9,664 bases of DNA from Pseudolabrys sp. Lineage in GTDB: Bacteria > Pseudomonadota > Alphaproteobacteria > Rhizobiales > Xanthobacteraceae. The stretch covers positions 1 through 9,664 of the forward strand of contig JAHCKF010000105.1 in the NCBI GenBank assembly GCA_026125925.1. Direction: 5' to 3'. Shown one piece after another: positions 1-4,931 of the stretch. The translations under genes and the position numbers were made by a program. The notes under the pieces are model-generated. The model saw only the letters and a program-made list of their open reading frames with translations. It did not search any database and was not told where the DNA came from. How positions within the stretch are numbered: the first letter of the stretch is position 1; each line of letters starts with the position of its first letter.

Positions 1-858
1 AAGCTTCTGCGTCTGCACGAGCGGGCCGATGTCGCGGTCGAGCACGATGGCGTGGATGCCGATGCCGCCCGGCGTCTGCTTGGCGAGCTTGTCGTACTCG
101 CTCCACTTGCCCGGCACGGATTTGGCGTAGGCGATCATGCGGCGCACGGCCTCGATCTTCCGCGTCATGGCGCGCTTGGCCTCGCCGGTCAGCGCGCGTT
201 CCTTGGCGCGCAGCGCGTTGAGGATGAGCGGCGAATGCTCGGCCAGCATCGACACGGAGTTGGTGGACAGCAATTGGTTGTAGCCGACCGCCGGCGATAT
301 CGCGGTCGCGCGCTTCGGCGTCACGCCGGCCTGTGTGTCATAGGTGCCGTTGCCGCCGGTCTCGAAGATATAGACGCCGACGATCTGCTCGCGCGTCAGC
401 CCTTCGGCCAGCGCGACGCGGGCATAGGCGCGCTTGAACTCGAGATCGGAAGCCGGCAGGTCCGGCACGAAGCCGAACTGGCTTTTGGCGTTGGCGATGA
501 AGTCGGCGATCACCGGGATCGGCGGCCGCTCGCCGGGCTGCGGTCCCGGCGGCGCATTGGGGTCGCGCGGCCGCGGCGGCCCGGAATAGACCGGCGGCTG
601 CTCCAGCACGTAATCCTCGAGCAGCACCGGCTGATGGTTGCGGCGCTTGGCGTTGCGGATGCGGCGCTTGGCGCTGACGGCGTCCCAATAGGCTTCGGCC
701 GCCTGCTCATAGGGCCGCCGGGCCGCTTCATAGGCCGCGAGCTTGCTCTCGTAATCGCCGGCGGCGGCAAAGGTGGATGTCGCCGATACGCCGGGCGCGC
801 AGGCGGACAGGGTAACGGCAAACGGAGCAATGAAAGCGGCAAAGACGGCGCGGCGCAT
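1..858 (-). CDS. Lipoprotein with lytic-transglycosylase-like region (3' end cut by window)
   Basis: Partial gene: 286 codons are read from ATG at 858 and the frame is still open at base 1. The N-terminus is a lipoprotein signal peptide: Arg2-Arg3, a hydrophobic run over residues 4-17 and a lipobox LSAC at 17-20 with Cys20 as the acylation site. Ala21 favours outer-membrane sorting under the E. coli +2 rule. Residues 35-75 are charged and helical, and 88-117 form a proline-rich linker. Residues 150-200 resemble the core of SLT lytic transglycosylases: Glu166 in FETGGNGT (compare ESGG or ETGG), then AISPAVGYNQLL at 186-197, where families have a G-x-x-Q segment after a serine/proline turn. I infer a peptidoglycan-binding or -cleaving lipoprotein; overall similarity is weak and a non-catalytic lysozyme-like fold is possible. 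No strong Shine-Dalgarno is visible. The ATG was chosen because the signal peptide begins there. Confidence 0.8.
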   Translation of the reverse strand, partial: MRRAVFAAFIAPFAVTLSACAPGVSATSTFAAAGDYESKLAAYEAARRPYEQAAEAYWDAVSAKRRIRNAKRRNHQPVLLEDYVLEQPPVYSGPPRPRDPNAPPGPQPGERPPIPVIADFIANAKSQFGFVPDLPASDLEFKRAYARVALAEGLTREQIVGVYIFETGGNGTYDTQAGVTPKRATAISPAVGYNQLLSTNSVSMLAEHSPLILNALRAKERALTGEAKRAMTRKIEAVRRMIAYAKSVPGKWSEYDKLAKQTPGGIGIHAIVLDRDIGPLVQTQKL

Positions 859-912
859 GAGAACGATCGACGGTGCGTGAGGTGATTCGGTTACCGCACC
901 ACCCTGCGGCAT

Positions 913-928
913 TTGCGCGGCGGCGCAA
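913..928. repeat. 16-bp palindrome upstream of the lipoprotein gene
   Basis: TTGCGC and GCGCAA flank a 4-base centre (GGCG), 55 bases upstream of the lipoprotein ATG. It could be an operator for a dimeric regulator. In DNA this GC-rich such palindromes also arise by chance, and I recognise no regulator family from it. Confidence 0.3.
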
Positions 929-960
929 GGGCCAGCGGCCGACCCGCGCGCTATGGTCGC

Positions 961-994
961 GGCAAAAAATAAACGCGCCGGAACTGCCGGCGCG
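961..994 (-). terminator. Intrinsic terminator of the 69-aa membrane protein gene
   Basis: A perfect 8-bp stem, CGCGCCGG at 974-981 and CCGGCGCG at 987-994, closes a 5-base loop. On the minus strand it is followed directly by a U-rich tract (TTTATTTTTT at 973-964). It ends transcription of the 1105-1314 gene, 111 bases after its stop codon, and insulates the lipoprotein gene that follows on the same strand. Confidence 0.8.
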
Positions 995-1010
995 CCAAGT
1001 CTTGGGGGAG

Positions 1011-1092
1011 GTTCAGTCAGAAGTTCAAACGTCAGTTCACGTCAGTCGTCGTCTCAGTCGTCCAGTCAGAAACTCGTCACTTGAAACTTGAA
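1011..1092. repeat. Degenerate short repeat tract in the 3' untranslated region
   Basis: The core CAGT recurs at 1014, 1033, 1043, 1055 and 1063, usually inside GTCAGT or TCAGTC. CGTCAGT is repeated exactly at 1030 and 1040. A tandem pair of ACTTGAA follows at 1079-1092. The tract lies between the stop codon of the 69-aa gene and its terminator, so it would be transcribed as 3' UTR. Function unknown; it may be simple slippage-derived sequence. Confidence 0.5.
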
Positions 1093-1104
1093 CGCGCCGT
1101 TGGC

Positions 1105-1314
1105 TCAGCGGATCACCGTGCCGTCACGCACGGTCATGACCACTGGCTGGCCGGCCTTGTAAACCTGCGGGCCCTGCGCCGACATCACGTCAACGCCGAG
1201 ATTGAGTTGCGTGGCCGAGATGCCGATGACAGCGATCACCAGCGCGGCAAATAAGCCGACCACCACGATCTTGAGGTGAGTGGTGCGGTCGGCGGTGTAC
1301 ATCGACCAGTTCAT
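1105..1314 (-). CDS. Small single-pass membrane protein (69 aa), conserved hypothetical
   Basis: The protein begins MNWSMYTADRTTHLKIVVV. A charged N-terminal segment (residues 1-16) precedes one hydrophobic helix at about 17-37, and a polar tail of about 30 residues ends in an arginine. I recognise the pattern 'W-S-x-Y-x-A-D-R-x-T-H-x-K-I-V-V-V' as a small-protein family common in Bradyrhizobium and relatives; no function is known to me. The start at 1314 is fixed by an excellent Shine-Dalgarno (GGAGGA, 1322-1327) and by the family N-terminus. A longer frame reaching 1482 would translate the untranslated leader and is rejected. An EcfG-type promoter at 1444-1468 and a terminator at 961-994 make this a monocistronic unit, probably part of the general stress response. 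Confidence 0.85.
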   Translation of the reverse strand: MNWSMYTADRTTHLKIVVVGLFAALVIAVIGISATQLNLGVDVMSAQGPQVYKAGQPVVMTVRDGTVIR

Positions 1315-1332
1315 CTCATCGTCCTCCAGGCA

Positions 1333-1347
1333 ATCCCGGCGCGGGAT
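1333..1347 (-). promoter_or_regulatory. 5' UTR hairpin beside the Shine-Dalgarno
   Basis: ATCCCG (1333-1338) and CGGGAT (1342-1347) close a 3-base loop, five bases upstream of the GGAGGA ribosome site of the 69-aa gene. It does not cover the ribosome site. It may stabilise the long leader or tune initiation; this is inference from structure alone. Confidence 0.35.
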
Positions 1348-1385
1348 ACCAATGGCGTAAACGGTTGCGGCCGACGGGGCCATTA

Positions 1386-1459
1386 AACGTGGGTATGTTC
1401 GAGCCCCACAAAGGTTCATCGGCGCCGCACCATTCGTACAAACAACGTGGGTATGGTCG
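1386..1459. repeat. Pair of 16-bp direct repeats (1386-1401 and 1444-1459)
   Basis: AACGTGGGTATGTTCG at 1386-1401 and AACGTGGGTATGGTCG at 1444-1459 differ at one base and start 58 bp apart. The second copy contains the -10 element and most of the spacer of the EcfG promoter. The first copy keeps CGTT on the minus strand but has no GGAAC at the right distance. The pair may be operator sites or a partial promoter duplication. Confidence 0.5.
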
Positions 1460-1468
1460 GGTGGTTCC
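1444..1468 (-). promoter_or_regulatory. EcfG-type (general stress response sigma factor) promoter
   Basis: Read on the minus strand: GGAAC at 1468-1464, a 16-base spacer, then CGTT at 1447-1444. This is an exact match to the alphaproteobacterial EcfG consensus GGAAC-N16/17-CGTT. It points at the 69-aa membrane protein gene and predicts a transcript start near 1438 with a leader of about 120 bases. Confidence 0.7.
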
Positions 1469-1471
1469 GCC

Positions 1472-1499
1472 CGGCCTTTCACGGAACAGTGAAAGGCCG
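1472..1499. repeat. Perfect 11-bp inverted repeat just upstream of the EcfG promoter
   Basis: CGGCCTTTCAC (1472-1482) and GTGAAAGGCCG (1489-1499) flank the 6-base loop GGAACA. No T-tract follows on either strand, so it is unlikely to be an intrinsic terminator. It lies 4 bases upstream of the -35 element at 1468-1464, a position suited to an activator or repressor site. Confidence 0.55.
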
Positions 1500-1683
1500 T
1501 GATCGCCCGTTTGCCCGCACGGCCCCCGCCGGGTTCGCATGCCGTGCTGCATCATGAACGCTGCGGCAGCGCACACCCTGCGCCGGCGCCAGAATGAATT
1601 GTTTTTAATGATCGGCCGGCCGGGGCCGGCGGCGCCTTGTCGCGCAGGCTGGCGCTGCGCCGCCGCCACGGGCATTCGGCCGC
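1500..1683. other. Non-coding spacer with no recognised feature
   Basis: This part of the 440-base gene-free stretch (1315-1754) shows only GC-rich palindromic patches, such as GCGCCGGCGC near 1580-1589 and GGCCGGCC near 1614-1621, and an AT-rich patch near 1596-1609. Open frames across it on both strands encode Arg/Ala/Pro-rich sequence without a ribosome site, and I do not believe them. Confidence 0.5.
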
Positions 1684-1717
1684 TTAAAAAGAAAACGCCC
1701 GGCACGATGGCCGGGCG
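1684..1717 (-). terminator. Intrinsic terminator of the 82-aa protein gene
   Basis: CGCCCGGC (1696-1703) and GCCGGGCG (1710-1717) form a perfect 8-bp stem with a 6-base loop. On the minus strand the tract TTTTCTTTTTAA follows (1695-1684). It lies 38 bases after the stop codon of the 1755-2003 gene. Confidence 0.85.
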
Positions 1718-1754
1718 ATTTCTGAGCTTGTTTATAAAGGTGGCGCGGGCGGCG

Positions 1755-2003
1755 TCAGGCGTTTACCGCGCGCTTGAGCGGATAGGCTTCGCTCTCGTAG
1801 AGCGCGCGAATATCCTGGTGGCTCAGGCGAGCCTCATTGATCTCGATATAGGCGCCGAGAAGCTGGGCTTCCGGCAATTCCTCGACCGCAAAGCGGATCG
1901 CTTCGGACGCCTTGTCGAAACGGCGATAGCGAACCTTGCTCGCGACCTTGCGATTGCGCGACGGAAAAAGCTCCGCCGGCGCGGAAAAGTCGATATTCTT
2001 CAT
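1755..2003 (-). CDS. Conserved hypothetical protein, 82 aa
   Basis: The product begins MKNIDFSAPAELFPSR and is soluble, with no signal peptide or membrane segment. The middle (residues 23-45, SKVRYRRFDKASEAIRFAVEEL) and the acidic, helical C-terminal half look like a compact alpha/beta domain. I recognise it as a small protein widespread in Bradyrhizobium-like genomes but know of no function. The start at 2003 has a Shine-Dalgarno (GGAGA, seven bases upstream) and removes an unlikely 32-residue extension that would begin at 2099. A rhizobial housekeeping-type promoter at 2063-2090 and a terminator at 1684-1717 suggest a single-gene transcript. It is divergent from the tautomerase gene across a 196-base gap. 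Confidence 0.8.
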   Translation of the reverse strand: MKNIDFSAPAELFPSRNRKVASKVRYRRFDKASEAIRFAVEELPEAQLLGAYIEINEARLSHQDIRALYESEAYPLKRAVNA

Positions 2004-2062
2004 GATGTCTCCAGAACGGCCGGGCCAAAGGCTGGCGAAACCGGCGTGGATTTGCTCCTGCA

Positions 2063-2090
2063 ATATAGTCATAAAACTGAGGCAATCCAG
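2063..2090 (-). promoter_or_regulatory. Candidate housekeeping sigma promoter for the 82-aa gene
   Basis: On the minus strand CTGGAT (2090-2085), a 16-base spacer and CTATAT (2068-2063) match the rhizobial consensus CTTGAC-N17-CTATAT at 4 of 6 and 6 of 6 positions. It predicts a leader of about 50 bases. The -35 match and short spacer are imperfect. Confidence 0.4.
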
Positions 2091-2119
2091 TGGCCGCACG
2101 GCACTTTCGCAGCGGTGAT

Positions 2120-2139
2120 GGGTACCCGCGGTGGTATCC
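2120..2139. repeat. Imperfect palindrome in the divergent intergenic region
   Basis: GGGTACC (2120-2126) and GGTATCC (2133-2139) are inverted with one G-T mismatch around a 6-base centre. It sits between the divergent 82-aa and tautomerase genes and could be an operator. The evidence is position and symmetry only. Confidence 0.25.
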
Positions 2140-2199
2140 TTAACGTCTTGCGACCAAAGAGATTAGTCCAGTTTGGAATCGAGCGACAGGAAGCCCATC

Positions 2200-2433
2200 A
2201 TGCCTCACATCGTCGTCAAAATGTTCGCCGGGCGCACCGACGAGGACAAGCAGCGGCTCGCGCAGGCGCTCACCCGGACACTGATCGAGACAATTGGCAG
2301 TAGCGAGAAGTCGATTTCCGTCGGCATCGAGGACGTGGCGCCGGAGGCGTGGGGCGACAAGGTGTACCGCCCCGATATCGCGGCCAAGCTCGATACCATC
2401 TTCAAGGCGCCGGGCTACGACCCGCCGAAATGA
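2200..2433 (+). CDS. 4-oxalocrotonate tautomerase family protein, PptA-like (77 aa)
   Basis: The start at 2200 is chosen so that Pro follows the initiator Met: Pro1 is the catalytic base of the tautomerase superfamily, and AGGAAG lies upstream. A longer frame from 2173 would bury the proline and destroy the active site. Numbered from Pro1, Arg11 in AGRTDEDK matches the substrate-carboxylate arginine of 4-OT. Position 39 is Ser instead of Arg (KSISVGI), and Trp50 stands where 4-OT has Phe50. The 77-aa length, Ser39, Trp50 and the C-terminal K-x-PGY resemble E. coli PptA (YdcE) more than catabolic 4-OT. It is expected to catalyse keto-enol tautomerisation of a 2-oxo acid or phenylpyruvate-like compound in the cytosol; the physiological substrate is unknown. 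No catabolic gene is next to it. Confidence 0.88.
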   Translation: MPHIVVKMFAGRTDEDKQRLAQALTRTLIETIGSSEKSISVGIEDVAPEAWGDKVYRPDIAAKLDTIFKAPGYDPPK

Positions 2434-2453
2434 GGCGCGAGGGCTTCGGCCCG

Positions 2454-2621
2454 TCAGGCTTCCACCGTCTTGGTGCTCTGGCACTGCTCGCAGCGGAACG
2501 TGCGCAGCTCCGGGAAGCTGCTGACCTTCGGGTGTGTTTTGACGAGCGTCATCGTCTCGCCGCAGCTGCAACAGGTCGGCTGCGGGGTGGCTTCGGACGC
2601 TTCGTGAGGGGCGGGTGGCAT
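2454..2621 (-). CDS. Small zinc-ribbon protein (55 aa)
   Basis: The frame runs from ATG at 2621 to TGA at 2456-2454. An in-frame TAG two codons upstream of the ATG fixes this as the first possible ATG start. The product has CxxC knuckles at Cys17-x-x-Cys20 (with an extra Cys18) and Cys44-x-x-Cys47, about 23 residues apart, the spacing of a zinc ribbon. The segment between them, THPKVSSFPELRTFRC, has the 'P-K-x-x-x-x-P-E-L-x-T-F-x-C' pattern of small conserved Rhizobiales proteins. Function unknown; zinc binding is inferred from the cysteines. The Shine-Dalgarno is weak. The gene converges on the tautomerase gene with a 20-base gap and has no recognisable terminator between them. Confidence 0.75.
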   Translation of the reverse strand: MPPAPHEASEATPQPTCCSCGETMTLVKTHPKVSSFPELRTFRCEQCQSTKTVEA

Positions 2622-2725
2622 TCGCTAGACTTGGCCATTGCCGCCGCTCAGTCCACTCCGTGAAAACACGTAACGCCTTGCTGCGAAATGGAACTTTTCG
2701 GACCCCGCGTCTGCCGGCGGCGTCC

Positions 2726-3913
2726 TCAGGCCGCGCGGTTCCGTTGCTTGCGGCGCAGATAGAGCGCCATGGCCAGACCGGCCGCCGCGCCGACCGCGCC
2801 GATGAGATAGACGCGGCTGTAGCCGGCCCGGTCGGCGAGCAGCCCGGCCAGCGGCCCGGTGAGGCCGTAGGCGATATCCTGAAAAGCGGCGAAGCCGCCG
2901 AGCGCGGTGCCGCGCAGATGCGGCTCGACCAGGCGGATCACCTCGCGGCCCATCGCCGGAAACACCATCGAGCAGCCGAGCCCGGTGAGGAAGGCGCCGG
3001 CGAGCGCAAAGCCCGCATGCGGCGCGGTCCAGATCAGGATCTGTCCGATAAGCTCGACGGCGAGCGAGACGATCGCCACCGGCAGGCCGCCGACGCGATC
3101 CGGCATGTGGCCGAACAGCACCCGCACCAGCACGAAGCCGACGCCGAAGGCGGTGAGGCCGAGGCCGGCATAGCTCCAGTGCTGGTCGCGGAAATACAGC
3201 ACGAAGAACGCGCCGATCGCGGCAAAGCCGATGCCCTGCAGGCCGACAATGGCGCCGTGCCACCAGATGCGGCCGACGATGCTGAGGAAGGACGGCCGCG
3301 CGGCGTCCGGATGCGCGGCCACGGCGGGCAGCAGCAAGGTCATCAGCCAGCCGATGCAGGGCAAGACGGCGGCGACCGCCATCGTGGCGGCAAAGCCGAC
3401 ATGATCGAACAGGATGACGCCGATCGGGCCGCCGACCGCCAGCGCGCCGTACATGGCCGCGCCCATCAGCGCCAGGACGCGCGAGGAGCGCGCCGGACCG
3501 ACGATGCCGACGCCCCAGGACACGACGCTGACCGTGATCAGGCTTTCGCCGAGGCCGACGAGCAGGCGGCCGGCGAGCAGCACGGCGAAGGCGATCCAAG
3601 GCGTGGCCGCGAGAAGTCCGGCGGTGAGTGCAACGAGGGCGCCGGCGGCGTAGAGCATAAGGCCGCGCCGGGCGGCGATCTGCGCGCCGCGCCGGTCGGT
3701 CAATGTGCCGACGACACCGCGCGAGGCGATGGTGGCGAGGAAAGCGATGCCGACGCCGAGGCCGGCGAAGAGGTTGCTGAGGCCGAGCTGCGCGGTGACG
3801 AACACCGGCACCACCGGCAGCGGCACGGCAACGCAGAGATAGGAGATGAACAGGACCGCGGTCAGCAGCGCGAGCTGACCATTGGCGGGGTCTTTGGTCG
3901 AAGAGGATGTCAT
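2726..3913 (-). CDS. Major facilitator superfamily transporter, YhhS/YfcJ-like (395 aa)
   Basis: An integral inner-membrane transporter with about 12 hydrophobic segments. The MFS motif A appears as GTLTDRRG at 69-76, between TM2 and TM3, and is echoed by GHMPDRVG at 268-275 in the second half. Family-specific stretches match E. coli YhhS/YfcJ as I remember them: SWGVGIVGP (132-140), GGPIGVILF (161-169), VFPAMG (317-322) and TGPLAGLLAD (352-361). Proteins of this group are annotated as sugar- or drug-efflux-like carriers, and I cannot name the substrate. A TTG at 3940 would add nine residues, but ATG at 3913 is preferred because AAGGA lies 5 bases upstream. The gene follows the exporter operon on the same strand, separated by a 279-base structured leader with an intrinsic terminator, so it may be controlled by attenuation or expressed independently. 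Confidence 0.9.
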   Translation of the reverse strand: MTSSSTKDPANGQLALLTAVLFISYLCVAVPLPVVPVFVTAQLGLSNLFAGLGVGIAFLATIASRGVVGTLTDRRGAQIAARRGLMLYAAGALVALTAGLLAATPWIAFAVLLAGRLLVGLGESLITVSVVSWGVGIVGPARSSRVLALMGAAMYGALAVGGPIGVILFDHVGFAATMAVAAVLPCIGWLMTLLLPAVAAHPDAARPSFLSIVGRIWWHGAIVGLQGIGFAAIGAFFVLYFRDQHWSYAGLGLTAFGVGFVLVRVLFGHMPDRVGGLPVAIVSLAVELIGQILIWTAPHAGFALAGAFLTGLGCSMVFPAMGREVIRLVEPHLRGTALGGFAAFQDIAYGLTGPLAGLLADRAGYSRVYLIGAVGAAAGLAMALYLRRKQRNRAA

Positions 3914-3961
3914 GGCATTCCTTAAGGTGCTCGTCGCCAACGGACCCGCGATGCGGGCAAC

Positions 3962-4017
3962 AAAAAACGCAATCCGACTGGCGCCGGTCTTTGCGACCGA
4001 GAGTCGTTGATTGCGTT
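3962..4017 (-). terminator. Intrinsic terminator, possibly an attenuator of the MFS gene
   Basis: AACGCAATC (3966-3974) pairs with GATTGCGTT (4009-4017). Inside, CGACT/AGTCG and CGGTC/GACCG extend it to a long interrupted hairpin. On the minus strand it runs straight into TTTTTT (3967-3962). It ends 48 bases before the MFS start codon and 176 bases after the ATPase stop, so it either ends the exporter operon or attenuates the MFS gene. Confidence 0.8.
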
Positions 4018-4038
4018 GAATGACGTTAGACGCTTACG

Positions 4039-4054
4039 GCCGGTTGAGACCGGC
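4039..4054 (-). promoter_or_regulatory. Leader hairpin 2 upstream of the MFS gene
   Basis: GCCGGT (4039-4044) and ACCGGC (4049-4054) form a perfect 6-bp stem around a tetraloop (CUCA in minus-strand RNA). It is one of a series of hairpins upstream of the terminator at 3962-4017. I do not recognise a known riboswitch class. Confidence 0.45.
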
Positions 4055-4058
4055 GGCA

Positions 4059-4081
4059 CCGGGCGCGGGTGAGGCGCCCGG
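4059..4081 (-). promoter_or_regulatory. Leader hairpin 1 upstream of the MFS gene
   Basis: CCGGGCGC (4059-4066) and GCGCCCGG (4074-4081) form a perfect 8-bp stem with a 7-base loop (CUCACCC in minus-strand RNA). Its loop begins with the same CUCA as hairpin 2, only 4 bases away. A smaller stem, CGGCGG/CCGCCG at 4135-4149, lies further upstream. Confidence 0.5.
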
Positions 4082-4192
4082 GGAGGATTTAGACCAGCGA
4101 CGGCGGCGGCGCAAGTTCCGATGTTGTCCACGAGCGGCGGTGGCCGCCGACTTGGTCCGGCTTGCATATGCGCATGGCGGCCGCTGTCGTTC

Positions 4193-4927
4193 TTAAACGA
4201 CAGCCGGGGTGACGGTTTTAGCGTCGGCTACGACATCCTTTTCGATCCGGCCGTCGCGCAGCCGGAAGATGTGATCGAAGCGGTCGAGGATCATCTCGTC
4301 GTGCGTCACGACAATGATGGCGGCTTGCTGGTCGGCGGCGATGCGCCGCAGCAGGTCCATGACGATGCGGGCGCGCGTGGAATCGAGCGGCGCGGTCGGC
4401 TCGTCGGCAAGGATGATGCGGGGTTTGTTGGCGAGCGCGCGGGCGATCGCGACGCGTTGCGCCTCGCCGCCGGACAGTTGGCGCGGCATCGCGTGTTTGC
4501 GGTGGCCGACTTCAAGATAGTCGAGTAGTTCGGCCGCGCGTGCGCGAGCTGCGGCGGCGCCGTGGCCGGCAAGGTTGAGCACCACGGCGACGTTGTCGCT
4601 GCCGTCGAGGAATGGCAGCAAGTTCGGGTACTGGAAGATGAAGCCGATCTTGTCGAGCCGCAGGCGGCGCAAGTCGGCCTTGAGCCAATGGCCGTCATAG
4701 ACCGGCTCGCCGTCGAGCGCGATGCGGCCGCTGCTCGGCTCGAGGATGCAGGCAATGCAATGCAGCAGCGTGGTCTTGCCGGAGCCGCTCGGACCCATCA
4801 GGCCGACGACCTGGCCGGGATAGACGTCCATGTTGATGTCGACCAGGGCGTCGACCCGCGCGCTGCCCTCGCCAAAGTGCTTCGACAGATGCTCGACGCG
4901 CACGGCCGGCTGATGCTGTTCCGTCAT
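4193..4927 (-). CDS. ABC exporter ATPase subunit, DevA/LolD/MacB-type (244 aa)
   Basis: A single nucleotide-binding domain with all motifs in order: Walker A GPSGSGKT at 45-52, Q-loop Gln99 (FQYPNLLP), signature LSGGEAQ at 151-157, Walker B ILADEP at 172-177 with catalytic Glu176, and H-loop His209. The D-loop reads APLD rather than the usual ALD or NLD, a mild variation. It would power the adjacent permease at the inner membrane. The start at 4927 lies 4 bases after the permease stop; a longer frame to 5185 only re-reads permease sequence in another frame. The Shine-Dalgarno is weak, so translation is probably coupled to the permease. It is the third gene of the operon, matching the devB-devC-devA order. 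The family is certain; the transported substrate is not known. Confidence 0.93.
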   Translation of the reverse strand: MTEQHQPAVRVEHLSKHFGEGSARVDALVDINMDVYPGQVVGLMGPSGSGKTTLLHCIACILEPSSGRIALDGEPVYDGHWLKADLRRLRLDKIGFIFQYPNLLPFLDGSDNVAVVLNLAGHGAAAARARAAELLDYLEVGHRKHAMPRQLSGGEAQRVAIARALANKPRIILADEPTAPLDSTRARIVMDLLRRIAADQQAAIIVVTHDEMILDRFDHIFRLRDGRIEKDVVADAKTVTPAVV

Positions 4928-4931
4928 GGCG

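Noticed and set aside
1..6. HindIII site AAGCTT exactly at the window start
   Set aside because: It may mark a clone end or be chance. It carries no biological information by itself.
1316..1705. 129-aa minus-strand frame in the large gap
   Set aside because: Arg/Gly/Pro-rich translation of promoter and hairpin sequence, with no ribosome site.
1539..2303. 254-aa plus-strand frame
   Set aside because: It crosses a terminator, the 82-aa gene in antisense, the divergent promoter region and the tautomerase gene in another frame. No protein family is visible.
2615..3925. 436-aa open frame on the plus strand opposite the MFS gene
   Set aside because: It is antisense to a clear transporter gene. 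Its Asp/Arg/Ala/His-rich composition is what the complement of a GC-rich hydrophobic gene gives, with no domain and no good ribosome site.
3922..4167. 81-aa minus-strand frame across the MFS leader (possible leader peptide)
   Set aside because: It spans the hairpins and terminator, has no good ribosome site and no run of one amino acid that would suit ribosome-dependent attenuation.
4142..4182. 7-bp inverted repeat GGCCGCC/GGCGGCC just after the ATPase stop
   Set aside because: A 27-base loop and no T-tract; not a convincing terminator in DNA this GC-rich.
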